Made by a program: the position numbers and the translations under genes. The notes under the pieces are model-generated. The model did no database searches. It saw nothing but the letters and a program-made list of their open reading frames with translations, and had not been told where the DNA came from. DNA of 64,000 bases from an uncultured Blautia sp. (lineage in GTDB: Bacteria > Bacillota > Clostridia > Lachnospirales > Lachnospiraceae), in NCBI GenBank assembly GCA_958367245.1, contig CATXEA010000004.1, positions 80,444 to 144,443 on the forward strand. The letters are read 5' to 3'. Below are positions 1-8,873 of the stretch, in pieces. Each line of letters begins with the position of its first letter. Within the stretch, counting starts at the first letter, position 1.

Positions 1-434
1 CCAAGGCAGTATGCTTCAAGGAGGCGCTTCAGCCGGAATTTAAAGAATATGCTCAGTTGATCATTGACAACTGCAAGGCTCTTTGCGAAGGACTCCAGAA
101 GCGTGGAATCTCAATCGTATCCGGAGGAACAGACAATCACCTGATGCTTGTAGATTTGACAAGCCTGAATCTGACAGGCAAGGAGATGGAGAATCTTCTC
201 GATGAGGTGAATATTACCTGCAATAAGAATGCAATTCCAAATGACCCGCAGTCTCCGTTTGTTACAAGTGGCGTGCGTCTCGGCACTGCTGCGGTGAGCA
301 CCAGAGGAATGCAGCCGGAAGATATGGATAAGATTGCAGAGGCAATCGCCATTACCTTAAAAGAGCCTGACAGAAAAGAACAGGCGAAGGCAATCGTTAA
401 AGAGCTGACAGATAAATATCCGTTAGTTGGATAA
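1..434 (+). CDS. glyA: Serine hydroxymethyltransferase, C-terminal part (5' end outside window)
   Basis: The reading frame is already open at base 3 and ends at the TAA at 432-434, so only the last ~143 residues are present. The protein interconverts serine and glycine using tetrahydrofolate and pyridoxal phosphate, feeding one-carbon units to purine and thymidylate synthesis. The visible part holds the family's C-terminal small domain, including SGGTDNHLMLVDL and TSGVRLGTAAVSTRG, the latter being the substrate-carboxylate-binding arginine region. The PLP lysine lies upstream of the window. An ATG-like start inside this stretch is not used; the residues before it (AVCFKEALQPEFKEYAQ) match the family equally well. 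A strong terminator follows directly. Confidence 0.95.
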   Translation, partial: KAVCFKEALQPEFKEYAQLIIDNCKALCEGLQKRGISIVSGGTDNHLMLVDLTSLNLTGKEMENLLDEVNITCNKNAIPNDPQSPFVTSGVRLGTAAVSTRGMQPEDMDKIAEAIAITLKEPDRKEQAKAIVKELTDKYPLVG

Positions 435-446
435 GCGTAAATATAC

Positions 447-484
447 AAAGAGTCCTTTTCGAAAAAGAAAGGGATTCTTTTTTT
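447..484 (+). terminator. Rho-independent terminator after glyA
   Basis: A 13-bp stem (447-459 with 468-480, one G-T wobble) has an 8-nt loop, and its 3' arm runs into a run of seven T. It separates glyA from the trxB operon. Confidence 0.85.
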
Positions 485-638
485 GATAAAGAAAGTATGA
501 TTTTTTTGAAAAAGTTGTGTGTAAATGATGGAAATTTTGGTAAAATAGTTGTATAGTAGAGATATAGTAACGATTCAAAAGCATCACCGCTGAGAAAGAG
601 TTACGATATATGAAATAAGCAGAAGGAAGGTGACAGAA

Positions 639-1529
639 TTGGAAAAAGTGATTATTATTGGAGCAGGACCGGCCGGAATTTCAGCAGCCCTGTATGCAGC
701 CAGAGGAAATATGGATCCACTTGTGATAAATAACGGGATCGGCGCTCTGGAAAAGGCTGAAAAAATTGAAAATTACTATGGTCTTGCCAGCCCCATGTCA
801 GGTCAGGAGCTTTACGAGACAGGGCTTGCGCAGGCGAGAGCCCTTGGAGTTCGGATTCTCGACGCTCAGGTTCTTGCAGTGGAAGGATTCGATACTTTTC
901 TGATTAAAACAACAGAAGGGGAATTTGAAAGCATAAGTCTGATTCTTGCCACCGGAAGCAGGCGTGTGTCTCCGAAGATTCCGGGACTGAAGGAATTTGA
1001 GGGAAAAGGTGTGAGTTACTGCGCAGTATGCGACGCCTTTTTCTACAGGGGCAAGGAAGTAGCAGTTGTGGGGAACGGTGATTTTGCCCTCCATGAAGCA
1101 GGAGAACTTCAGAATACCGCTGCTTCGGTAACGATTTATACAAATGGGAAAGAACCCGAATTTACCGGAGAAACATCTATTCAGGTAAACACTATGAAAA
1201 TACAGTCCATAGAGGGCGAAGATAAGGTATCCGGCATCCGTCTGGAGGGGGATGTAAAAGCGCAGGAAAGCGAGGCGGTCCTTGCGCGGGCAGACGGTAT
1301 TTTCATTGCTCTTGGAACTGCGGGAAGCGCAGAAATTGCCCGCCAGATGGGAGCAGAACTTGATGCGAAGGGAAACATAAAGGTGAATGCGGATATGGAA
1401 ACCACGATTCCGGGAATGTATGCGGCAGGTGACTGCACAGGAGGGCTCCTTCAGATTGCGAAGGCTGTGCATGAAGGCTGTATAGCCGGAATTTCAGCAG
1501 GGAAATATGTAAGAAGCAGGAATAAGTAA
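639..1529 (+). CDS. trxB: Thioredoxin reductase-like flavoprotein
   Basis: FAD-dependent disulfide reductase that should reduce the thioredoxin encoded 32 bp downstream. An N-terminal FAD-binding GAGPAG sits at residues ~7-12, the redox pair is in SYCAVCDAFF, and the C-terminal FAD motif AAGDCTGG is present. The length (296 aa) is close to the family's ~305. The TTG at 639 is chosen because GAAGGAAGG ends at 630, 8 nt before it; the in-frame GTG at 630 would overlap that Shine-Dalgarno. In the nucleotide-binding domain GxGxxA survives (GNGDFA), but the HRRxxxR motif that contacts the NADPH 2'-phosphate is absent: VTIYTNGKEP stands there. The electron donor may therefore be NADH or a non-nucleotide carrier (inference). 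The symbol reflects family and context, not proof of NADPH use. Confidence 0.88.
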   Translation: MEKVIIIGAGPAGISAALYAARGNMDPLVINNGIGALEKAEKIENYYGLASPMSGQELYETGLAQARALGVRILDAQVLAVEGFDTFLIKTTEGEFESISLILATGSRRVSPKIPGLKEFEGKGVSYCAVCDAFFYRGKEVAVVGNGDFALHEAGELQNTAASVTIYTNGKEPEFTGETSIQVNTMKIQSIEGEDKVSGIRLEGDVKAQESEAVLARADGIFIALGTAGSAEIARQMGAELDAKGNIKVNADMETTIPGMYAAGDCTGGLLQIAKAVHEGCIAGISAGKYVRSRNK

Positions 1530-1561
1530 TTACTTTTAATTTATAATAAAGGAGAAGAATT

Positions 1562-1864
1562 ATGGCAAAAACTTTTACAGCACAGAATTTTCAGGCGGAA
1601 GTATTGAAATCAGAGAAACCTGTACTTGTAGACTTTTGGGCAACCTGGTGCGGACCGTGTAAACGTCAGGCTCCCATTATTGACCAGCTTGCAGAAGAGG
1701 GCTACTGTGTAGGAAAAGTAAATGTTGACGAGGAGCCTATGCTGGCGCAGCAGTTCCAGATTATGAGCATTCCGACAATGATCATTTTCCGGGACGGCAG
1801 AGAGATTGAGCGTCTGGTAGGGCTTAATTCCAGAGAAACTCTGAAACAGGCGCTGGATGAATAA
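1562..1864 (+). CDS. trxA: Thioredoxin
   Basis: Small cytosolic dithiol carrier of 100 aa. The canonical active site WCGPC lies at residues ~30-34 in FWATWCGPCK, and the cis-proline segment MSIPTMIIF follows, as in all thioredoxins. The ribosome binding site AAGGAGAAG precedes the ATG at 1562. It is co-directional with trxB (32-bp gap) and ends at a strong hairpin, so the two form a self-contained reductase/thioredoxin operon. Nothing unusual is seen in the active site. Confidence 0.95.
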   Translation: MAKTFTAQNFQAEVLKSEKPVLVDFWATWCGPCKRQAPIIDQLAEEGYCVGKVNVDEEPMLAQQFQIMSIPTMIIFRDGREIERLVGLNSRETLKQALDE

Positions 1865-1870
1865 CAGGAT

Positions 1871-1901
1871 GGGTGGCGCGGCAATGCCGCGCTGCCTTTT
1901 T
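1871..1901 (+). terminator. Rho-independent terminator after trxA
   Basis: A GC-rich 10-bp stem (1872-1881 with 1887-1896) has a 5-nt loop and is followed by TTTTT. The hairpin also contains a GTG (1873) that would extend the next gene; its position inside a terminator argues against its use. Confidence 0.88.
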
Positions 1902-1935
1902 CATTCACTTACATTTGAACGGAGAGTCATATTTG

Positions 1936-3597
1936 ATGAAGATTTTATTAGCGGCATGTAATGCCAAATACATACATTCCAATTTAGCTGTATATGACCT
2001 GAAAACCTATGCAGAGGAGTATGAGAAGCATATTGTTCTGAAGGAGTATACCATAAATCAGCCAAAAGACGATATTCTCAGAGACATCTATCTGGAAGCG
2101 CCTGACGTTATATGTGTTTCCTGCTATATCTGGAATATTACATTTGTAAAAGAACTGATGCGTGATCTGGCAAAGATACTTCCTGATACCGCGCTTTGGG
2201 CGGGAGGACCTGAGGTTTCGTTTGACGCGGAGGCTTTTCTTGCAGAGAATCCTTATTTCACGGGAGTTATGCTTGGGGAAGGGGAGGAAACCTTCAGGGA
2301 GCTTGCCGGCCATTATGTAAAAGATATAACAAAATTAACAGAAATCAGAGGGATTGTATTCAGAAACAACGGGAAGATACACAATAATGGCTGGAGAGAA
2401 ATCATGGATTTAAGCCGTGTGCCATTTGTGTACAAAGACTTAGAAGATTTCCAAAACCGTATTATCTATTATGAAAGCAGCAGAGGCTGTCCGTTTTCCT
2501 GCAGCTACTGCCTTTCCTCAGTGGATAAAAAGTTAAGATTCCGTGATTTGGAACTGGTGAAGCGGGAACTTCAGTTTTTTATAGACAATAAAGTTCCTCA
2601 GGTGAAATTTGTAGACCGCACCTTTAACTGTAAGCATGACCATGCTGTGACAATCTGGAAGTATATCAAAGACCATGACAATGGGATTACAAATTTCCAT
2701 TTCGAGATTTCGGCAGATCTGCTCAACGAAGAGGAGCTGGAGCTTATGTCAGATATGCGCCCCGGTCTGATTCAGCTTGAAATCGGTGTGCAGTCTACCA
2801 ATCCGGAAACAATTAAGGCAATCCACAGAACTATGAATTTCGAGAAGCTTGCAGGAATTGTAAACAGGATTCACAGCTTTGGAAATATTCATCAGCATCT
2901 GGATCTTATTGCAGGGCTTCCCTATGAGGATTATGAAAGTTTCCGAAAATCTTTTAACGATGTGTATGCCCTGAAACCCCAGCAGCTTCAGCTTGGCTTT
3001 CTGAAGGTTCTGAAAGGTTCTCTTATGAAGGAAATGTCAGAGGAATACGGCATTGTTCACAAGGAGCAGGAACCGTATGAGGTGTTATCCACCAGATGGC
3101 TTTCCTATCGGGACATTTTAAAGCTGAAAACGGTGGAAAATATGGTGGAAATATATTATAATAGTGGACAATTCCAAAATACGCTGAAGTATGTGGAAGG
3201 ATTTTTTGAAGACAGCTTTTCTCTGTATGAAAGACTCGGAGAATTCTATGAGGCGAAAGGCTACAGCAGCGTTTCCCATACAAGGATGCGCCGCTATGAG
3301 ATTTTTCTGGAATTTCTTAAGACAGTGGAAGGAGTTTCAATGGAAGCTGCATCGGACAGGATGATCTGCGACCTTTATCTGCGGGAAAATTTAAAGAGCC
3401 GCCCGTCCTTTGCCCGTGACCAGAAACCCTGCGAAAAAGCAGTCTGGGAATACAGACGAATGAAAAGAATTCCAAAAACTGCCCATATTGAGATTCTGGC
3501 TGATAACAGAGCTCTGCTTTTTGATTATACCAAGCGCGATCCACTGACAAATAATGCATTTGTTACAGACATCAGCAAAGAACTGGAATGTTTCTGA
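1936..3597 (+). CDS. B12-binding domain radical SAM protein (DUF4080-type C-terminus)
   Basis: A 553-aa protein. Residues 1-140 resemble a cobalamin-binding Rossmann domain (MKILLAACNAKYIHSN at the start, the WAGGPEVSF loop, then GEGEETF). A radical SAM core follows with its cluster motif CPFSCSYC at ~residue 179, so a [4Fe-4S] cluster and S-adenosylmethionine are expected. The last ~200 residues match the DUF4080 type seen in Clostridia. The substrate is unknown. ATG 1936 is chosen because GGAGAG lies 9 nt upstream and an upstream GTG falls in the trxA terminator. It starts a run of same-strand genes through to adenine deaminase. Some members of the class are methyltransferases, but the reaction cannot be assigned here. 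Confidence 0.85.
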   Translation: MKILLAACNAKYIHSNLAVYDLKTYAEEYEKHIVLKEYTINQPKDDILRDIYLEAPDVICVSCYIWNITFVKELMRDLAKILPDTALWAGGPEVSFDAEAFLAENPYFTGVMLGEGEETFRELAGHYVKDITKLTEIRGIVFRNNGKIHNNGWREIMDLSRVPFVYKDLEDFQNRIIYYESSRGCPFSCSYCLSSVDKKLRFRDLELVKRELQFFIDNKVPQVKFVDRTFNCKHDHAVTIWKYIKDHDNGITNFHFEISADLLNEEELELMSDMRPGLIQLEIGVQSTNPETIKAIHRTMNFEKLAGIVNRIHSFGNIHQHLDLIAGLPYEDYESFRKSFNDVYALKPQQLQLGFLKVLKGSLMKEMSEEYGIVHKEQEPYEVLSTRWLSYRDILKLKTVENMVEIYYNSGQFQNTLKYVEGFFEDSFSLYERLGEFYEAKGYSSVSHTRMRRYEIFLEFLKTVEGVSMEAASDRMICDLYLRENLKSRPSFARDQKPCEKAVWEYRRMKRIPKTAHIEILADNRALLFDYTKRDPLTNNAFVTDISKELECF

Positions 3598-3639
3598 TTC
3601 AGGAACGCTCCCGATAAGAAAAAACAAGAGGTGAAAAAA

Positions 3640-3744
3640 ATGGGAATGTTTGATCCGAAAAAAAGAAAAATTATAACAGCGATTATCGCGGTGATTATTG
3701 TACTTGCAATGGTAGTTCCGACTGCACTTGCATATCTTCTGTAA
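3640..3744 (+). CDS. Small single-span membrane protein (34 aa)
   Basis: A short gene with a clear ribosome binding site (AAGAGGTG ending 7 nt before ATG 3640) encodes 34 residues: a basic N-terminus (PKKRK) and then one hydrophobic helix of about 20 residues rich in Ile, Val and Ala. It lies between the radical SAM gene and the AIR-synthase-like gene with short gaps on both sides, which suggests it belongs to that transcript. No function is recognised. The N-in topology follows from the positive-inside rule. Confidence 0.6.
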   Translation: MGMFDPKKRKIITAIIAVIIVLAMVVPTALAYLL

Positions 3745-3760
3745 TTACGGGGTATCATTT

Positions 3761-4363
3761 ATGAGACTTGGAAAGGCAGCAATGGAGGCATTGCAGGCAG
3801 AAGTAACCGGAAGACTTGCGCCCGGCGACGAGATTCTTGTTGCCGGAGCGATTGCCCTTGAGGGGACTTCCCTTATTTCAGAATCAGAGAAAGAAAAGCT
3901 TGGGAAATTATTTTCACCGGGCTTTTTATATAATTGTCAGTCTCTTCTTAAAGACTACGGAGTGGGAGGCTGCGAAGGAGACGCGTGGAAGGCGGCAGAG
4001 GAGGCAGGGGCATCAGCGCTTTTTGCTCTTAAAGAAGGCGGCTTTCTGAGCGGACTGTGGAAGATGGCGGAGGCATCTTCTGTGGGACTGGAAGCAGATT
4101 TAAGAAAAGTGCCAATCCGTCAGGAAACGGTAGAAGTATGTGAGATTTTTGATATAAACCCTTACAGACTTCTGTCAGGAGGAGCGATTCTTATTGGAAT
4201 CCGCGGCGGAGAAGCGCTGGTACAGGAGCTTAGAAGAAAAGGCTTCATGGCAGAGATTATCGGGCAGGCAAATTCCGGGAATGACCGTCTGTTGTACAGC
4301 GGTGGGAACGCAAGATATCTGGAGCGTCCCACAGCGGATGAAATCCGGAAAATACAGAAGTAA
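3761..4363 (+). CDS. AIR synthase/HypE-like protein, C-terminal domain only
   Basis: A 200-aa protein resembling the C-terminal half of the PurM/HypE (AIR synthase-related) superfamily: VPIRQETVEVCEIFDINPYR and LLSGGAILIG are typical of these domains, and a glycine-rich SGGN segment follows near the end. Full-length relatives are ~330 aa with an N-terminal ATP-binding domain. Here the opening MRLGKAAMEAL runs directly into the C-terminal domain, so most of the nucleotide-binding half appears to be missing. ATG 3761 has ACGGGGT upstream; a longer in-frame start at 3728 overlaps the preceding small gene and is not favoured. No hydrogenase genes are nearby, so a HypE role is not supported. Function unknown. 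Confidence 0.65.
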   Translation: MRLGKAAMEALQAEVTGRLAPGDEILVAGAIALEGTSLISESEKEKLGKLFSPGFLYNCQSLLKDYGVGGCEGDAWKAAEEAGASALFALKEGGFLSGLWKMAEASSVGLEADLRKVPIRQETVEVCEIFDINPYRLLSGGAILIGIRGGEALVQELRRKGFMAEIIGQANSGNDRLLYSGGNARYLERPTADEIRKIQK

Positions 4364-4384
4364 AGACTTGGAGGAAAAAGAATC

Positions 4385-4882
4385 ATGGCAAAGCTTAATA
4401 TTGTACTACATGAGCCGGAGATTCCTGCAAATACGGGAAATATCGGACGTACCTGTGTGGCGACGGGAACAAGGCTTCATTTGATAGAGCCTCTTGGCTT
4501 CCTGTTAAACGAAAAAGCCATCAAACGCGCAGGAATGGATTACTGGAAAGACCTGGATGTAACGACATATTTAAACTATGAAGATTTTCTTCAGAGGAAT
4601 CCGGGAGCGAAGATTTACTATGCGACTACAAAAGCGCAGCATACCTACACAGAAGTAGAGTATGAAGAAGATTGTTATATCATGTTCGGAAAAGAGAGCG
4701 CCGGGATTCCGGAGGAAATTCTTGTAAATCATCCGGATACCTGTGTGCGTATTCCAATGATTGGAGATATCCGCTCTCTCAATCTCAGTAATTCCGTAGC
4801 AATTGTACTGTACGAGGCGCTGAGACAAAATCATTTCGACCACATGAACCTTGAGGGACATCTTCATCATTTACAGTGGTAA
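4385..4882 (+). CDS. trmL: tRNA (cytidine(34)-2'-O)-methyltransferase
   Basis: A SPOUT-fold enzyme (165 aa) that methylates the ribose of the wobble base of tRNA-Leu isoacceptors. Family marks are the start LNIVLHEPEIPANTGNIGRT, the central MFGKESAGIP and the SAM-binding knot RIPMIGDIRSLNLSNSVAI. The length equals the family norm. GGAGGAAAAAG lies before ATG 4385. It sits 21 bp after the AIR-synthase-like gene, so probably the same operon. Confidence 0.93.
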   Translation: MAKLNIVLHEPEIPANTGNIGRTCVATGTRLHLIEPLGFLLNEKAIKRAGMDYWKDLDVTTYLNYEDFLQRNPGAKIYYATTKAQHTYTEVEYEEDCYIMFGKESAGIPEEILVNHPDTCVRIPMIGDIRSLNLSNSVAIVLYEALRQNHFDHMNLEGHLHHLQW

Positions 4883-4934
4883 TATTAAAATTGTTATAAA
4901 AGAAAAAACTATATGAAAAGGAGGAAGAGATATA

Positions 4935-6662
4935 ATGGAACTGGAAAACTATCGGAAGTATTCAAGGATGGCAAGAGGACTGGAGAAGGCAGACCTTGTG
5001 TTTAAGAATGCACAGGTATTTCTTTCTCAGACGGGGGAATTTGTGAAAGGGGATGTGGCTGTTTCCGACGGAAAGATTCTGGGGGTGGGGTCTTACGATG
5101 GAAAAGAGGAAATTGACCTTACAGGGAAGATTCTCTGTCCGGGATTTATCGACAGCCATCTTCATCTGGAGTCTACACTTGTGACGCCAGGAGAACTGAT
5201 TCGTCAGGCTGCGCAGTGCGGAACAACTACTTTTATTGTTGACCCCCATGAATCTGCCAATGTTTCCGGAACACAGGGGATTGATTATATTCTGGAGCAG
5301 ACGGAAGAAGTTCCGGCAAATGTTTATGTAATGATGCCCTCCTGTGTACCCGCGACTTCTGTGGACGACAATGGATGTGTTTTAACTGCCGGAAAAATGA
5401 AAAGCTATCTCGATAACCCGAGAATTCTGGGACTGGGAGAGGTGATGGATGCGCCTTCTGTAATTGACGGGGCAGTTTCCATGCATGAGAAGCTTCGTCT
5501 TTTTGATGGAAAGGTGAGGGACGGTCATGCGCCGTTTCTTTCCAGAGGGGATCTGGCTGCTTATGCTCTGGCGGGAATATGCACAGACCATGAGTGTGTA
5601 GATTATGAATATGCGATGGAAGAGCGCAGAAATGGGATATATGTACATATTCGGGAAGGAAGCGCTGCCCGTAATCTGGATGCTATTGTAAAGGGAATTG
5701 TAGAGCATCAGACAGATACAGATGGATTTTGTTTCTGTACAGATGATAAGCACATTGAGGAAATCAGGAGAGAAGGTCATATTAATTACAATGTGAAGCG
5801 TTCTGTGGAGCTGGGGCTTCCTGTGAAAGAGGCGCTGAAGATGGCGACTATTCATGCGGCAAGGTGTTACAAACTGGAGCATCTGGGAGCCATTGCACCC
5901 GGATATCAGGCTGATTTTGTCATTCTTGACGATTTGGAGACACTTCATGTTTCCGATGTCTATTACCGTGGCAGGAAGATTATCAGAGACGAGGCTATGG
6001 AGATTAAACCCTGCTCTCCGCAGCTTAAAGATACGGTTCATATCGGAGAATTTTCAGAGGATAGCCTGAGTCTTGTCCATCCGGGCAAAAAGGCTCATGT
6101 TCTTCAGATGATAGAGGGACAGATTACAACAGAGGATGTACTGGAGGAAGTTCCGAGGATTTCTTCAGGGGGGACAGACTATTTTGCATCGGATGATACA
6201 TACCAGAAGATTGCTGTGATTGAGCGCCATAAAAATACAGGAAAAATCGGCGTGGGAATCGTGAAAGGCTTCGGTCTTCGCGGCGGAGCTATTGCATCCA
6301 GTGTATCCCACGATTCCCATAACATTATTGTTGTGGGGGACAATGACCGGGATATGTATATTGCAGTTGAGGAATTGAAGCGTACCCGGGGCGGATATGT
6401 TCTGGTGTGCGGCGGAGAGGTATTTGGAACACTGCCGCTTCCGGTAATGGGACTTATGAGCGACGCAGGTTATGAGACAGTAAACGCGCTTCTTGCAAAG
6501 ATGATTCCAAAAGCCCATGAAATGGGGATTCCGAAAGGCTTTGACCCGTTTATCACACTTTCCTTCATGGCTCTTCCGGTTATTCCGGAGATAAGAATCA
6601 CACCGAGAGGCGTATATCTTGTAAATGAGGGCAGGATGCTTAAGACTCCTTTTGAAGAATAA
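4935..6662 (+). CDS. ade: Adenine deaminase
   Basis: An amidohydrolase-superfamily enzyme (575 aa) converting adenine to hypoxanthine and ammonia in purine salvage. The metal-binding DSHLHLES motif is at ~residue 73, followed by FIVDPHESANV, CTDDKH, and the C-terminal ade domain with GFGLRGGAIASSVSHDSHN. The length matches the ~570-600 aa family. AAAAGGAGGAAGAG precedes ATG 4935. No purine riboswitch signature is seen in the 52 bp upstream. It is the last gene of the rightward run and ends at a long bidirectional hairpin. Confidence 0.93.
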   Translation: MELENYRKYSRMARGLEKADLVFKNAQVFLSQTGEFVKGDVAVSDGKILGVGSYDGKEEIDLTGKILCPGFIDSHLHLESTLVTPGELIRQAAQCGTTTFIVDPHESANVSGTQGIDYILEQTEEVPANVYVMMPSCVPATSVDDNGCVLTAGKMKSYLDNPRILGLGEVMDAPSVIDGAVSMHEKLRLFDGKVRDGHAPFLSRGDLAAYALAGICTDHECVDYEYAMEERRNGIYVHIREGSAARNLDAIVKGIVEHQTDTDGFCFCTDDKHIEEIRREGHINYNVKRSVELGLPVKEALKMATIHAARCYKLEHLGAIAPGYQADFVILDDLETLHVSDVYYRGRKIIRDEAMEIKPCSPQLKDTVHIGEFSEDSLSLVHPGKKAHVLQMIEGQITTEDVLEEVPRISSGGTDYFASDDTYQKIAVIERHKNTGKIGVGIVKGFGLRGGAIASSVSHDSHNIIVVGDNDRDMYIAVEELKRTRGGYVLVCGGEVFGTLPLPVMGLMSDAGYETVNALLAKMIPKAHEMGIPKGFDPFITLSFMALPVIPEIRITPRGVYLVNEGRMLKTPFEE

Positions 6663-6683
6663 AAGACAAAGATAAAGAAATGA

Positions 6684-6736
6684 AAAAAGATGAGGCATTA
6701 TCCGTTTTTGACACCGGACAATCGCCTCATCTTTTT
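6684..6736. terminator. Bidirectional terminator between ade and the sensor kinase
   Basis: A long interrupted hairpin: 6689-6696 (GATGAGGC) pairs with 6724-6731, extended inward by ATTATCCG/CGGACAAT with one mismatch. It is flanked by A6 on the left and T5 on the right, so it can terminate both converging genes. The right edge overlaps the stop codon of the minus-strand kinase gene. Confidence 0.85.
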
Positions 6737-8144
6737 ATTGTGTTTTTTCGAGCGTAAAAATAAATTCAGTTCCCACGCCGGGGGTGCTGACAACATCAAT
6801 ATGCTGCTGATGTGCGTTGATAATTTCTTTTACAATAGAAAGCCCAAGACCTGTGCTTTTTCGTTCGCGGCCGCGGGAAGCGTCATGCTTGTAGAAGCGG
6901 TCCCAGATTTTGGGAATGCTTTCTTTGGGGATTCCCTCTCCGTGGTCTTTCACAGAAACAAAAACCTTTCCGTTTTTTTCTGTAGTTTCCATGACAATGG
7001 TAGAATCATCCGGACTGAATTTAATGGCATTGTCCAGCAGATTGTAAAGAACCTGCTGTATTTTTTCCCTGTCTGCATTTACGGACAGCTCCTTGCCGGA
7101 AAGAATCAGTTCCAGACGAATCTTACGCGGAGTACATACGCCCTCAAAAAAAGCTGCTGTGCTTTTCAGAGTATCGTTAATATCAAATGGCCTAAATTCC
7201 ATCATCCGCTGCTTGATATCTATTTCGTTTAAAGTCAGGAGACTTCGGGTAAGCTTTTCCAGACGATCTGTCTCAGTGGCAATAATCTTCAGATATTTTT
7301 CCTGAAACTCAGGAGGAATGGTTCCGTCCAGAATCGCCTCTACATAGCCCTTGATAGAGGTGAGCGGAGAGCGGAAATCGTGAGAAACATTGGAAACAAA
7401 TTTCCGCTGATATTCCCCGTTCATGTTGAGCTCGTCTGACATATAGTTCAAAGTGTTGGCAAGATAGCCCAGCTCATCGTCAGAGTTTACAGGGATGTTA
7501 TAACTGAGATTTCCGTTGGCGTATTCGGAAGCGCCGCGGATTATAGCTTTAAGAGGCTGGTAAATCTGCCATTTATATATCAGGATCAAAAGATATGTCA
7601 AGGCGTAAAACAGTAAGAAAAGAAATAGCATAATCTGCATAATGGTACTTCTTGTACGGTACAGGGCGCTTGCCTGGTAATGAATGGCAACATATCCTTT
7701 GGTAGTCATCTCTGAAGTAATAGGGGCTATGACGCTGATCTGGTCATTGGGAAAATATCCGTAAAACGTACCAATCTGATAATAGTTTCTTCCCCACGCA
7801 GAAACGTCGAAGCCTTCCACCGGTACGGGCAGATTAGGGTCAATTTTCCTGCGGCTGCTGAACAGAACGTCGCCTTTGCTGTTGATGATCCAGATAACAG
7901 TATCCTGAAAGACTGCCAGGGAGGAGAGAGATTCCCGTATCTCCTCCAGATTTTTGGCAGACAGATTATTTTTTATTGTATCATATGAGGCGATACTGTG
8001 AGCCTCTTTGTAAAGGGCATCGCTCAAATCGCGTTCCAGATACCGCTCCACGAGATAGGAACCGCCCAGGCTGATAAGGAAAAAGCCGCAGATTCCAATT
8101 AAAATATAGCTGGCGATAAACTTCAGGGATAAGAGATGCTTCAT
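6735..8144 (-). CDS. Sensor histidine kinase (HAMP, HisKA, HATPase)
   Basis: A 469-aa membrane kinase. TM1 is at residues ~8-30, an extracellular sensor region at ~31-168, TM2 at ~169-190, then a HAMP linker, the phospho-acceptor His255 in FVSNVSHDFRSPLTS, and the ATP-binding N box (LLDNAIKFS), G1 (DHGEGIP) and G2 (STGLGLSIVK). It overlaps the response regulator gene by 4 nt (ATGA), so the two are translationally coupled. The signal is unknown. The architecture matches PhoR/ResE-like kinases of Firmicutes, but orthology cannot be settled here. Confidence 0.92.
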   Translation of the reverse strand: MKHLLSLKFIASYILIGICGFFLISLGGSYLVERYLERDLSDALYKEAHSIASYDTIKNNLSAKNLEEIRESLSSLAVFQDTVIWIINSKGDVLFSSRRKIDPNLPVPVEGFDVSAWGRNYYQIGTFYGYFPNDQISVIAPITSEMTTKGYVAIHYQASALYRTRSTIMQIMLFLFLLFYALTYLLILIYKWQIYQPLKAIIRGASEYANGNLSYNIPVNSDDELGYLANTLNYMSDELNMNGEYQRKFVSNVSHDFRSPLTSIKGYVEAILDGTIPPEFQEKYLKIIATETDRLEKLTRSLLTLNEIDIKQRMMEFRPFDINDTLKSTAAFFEGVCTPRKIRLELILSGKELSVNADREKIQQVLYNLLDNAIKFSPDDSTIVMETTEKNGKVFVSVKDHGEGIPKESIPKIWDRFYKHDASRGRERKSTGLGLSIVKEIINAHQQHIDVVSTPGVGTEFIFTLEKTQ

Positions 8145-8842
8145 TCGTTTCTTACCTCAAATTTATATCCGATTCCCCAGACAGTTGCAAGCGACCAGCG
8201 GGGATGGTCTTTGATTTTTTCGCGCAGTCTCTTGATATGAACGTCTACTGTGCGGGTGTCTCCGATATACTCGTATCCCCAGATATGATCCAGAAGCTGT
8301 TCTCTTGTAAATACCTGATTCGGGGATGAGGCAAGGAAATAGAGAAGCTCCAGTTCCTTTGGCGGCATATCCACCTGTTTGCCCATGTAGGTGACTGCAT
8401 AGTTTGTCAGATTTACGATGAGATCAGGGTAGGTTACACATTTTTCTCCTGTGGAAACAGAAGGCTGTTTCGTCTGAAAACGGCGCAGGACTGCGCGGAC
8501 TCTGGCAACCAGTTCCTTGGAGTCAAACGGCTTGATCATATAATCGTCTGCTCCGAGTTCGAGCCCCAGAACCTTATCGAAGGTTTCGCCCTTTGCGGAG
8601 AGCATAATAATCGGTACATCAGAATTGTGGCGGATCTCACGGCAGACCTGATAACCGTCGATGCCGGGAAGCATCAGATCCAGGATGATAAGGTCGGGAC
8701 GAAAGCTCTGAAATTCTCTCAGGGCTTCCTCTCCGTCGTTTACAATTTTTACCTCAAAACATTCTTTGGTGAGGTACAGTGCAATCAATTCGGCGATGTT
8801 ATTGTCATCGTCAACAATAAGAATTTTCTGTTTATAAGCCAT
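8141..8842 (-). CDS. OmpR/PhoB-family response regulator
   Basis: A 233-aa DNA-binding partner of the adjacent kinase. The receiver domain has acidic DDD at residues 11-13, phospho-acceptor Asp55 in LIILDLMLPG and Lys in MIKPFDSKEL. The C-terminal winged helix ends TVWGIGYKFE. ATG 8842 is used because AGGAAGGAGA lies just upstream; an in-frame start at 8893 would run into mutS2. The gap to mutS2 is 31 bp on the same strand, so co-transcription with mutS2 is possible. Confidence 0.93.
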   Translation of the reverse strand: MAYKQKILIVDDDNNIAELIALYLTKECFEVKIVNDGEEALREFQSFRPDLIILDLMLPGIDGYQVCREIRHNSDVPIIMLSAKGETFDKVLGLELGADDYMIKPFDSKELVARVRAVLRRFQTKQPSVSTGEKCVTYPDLIVNLTNYAVTYMGKQVDMPPKELELLYFLASSPNQVFTREQLLDHIWGYEYIGDTRTVDVHIKRLREKIKDHPRWSLATVWGIGYKFEVRNE

Positions 8843-8873
8843 GTTAAAGTTCTCCTTCCTGTTGATCCTCAGA

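Noticed and set aside
1873..1935. N-terminal extension of the radical SAM protein from GTG 1873
   Set aside because: It starts inside the trxA terminator hairpin, and the family homology begins at ATG 1936, which has its own ribosome binding site.
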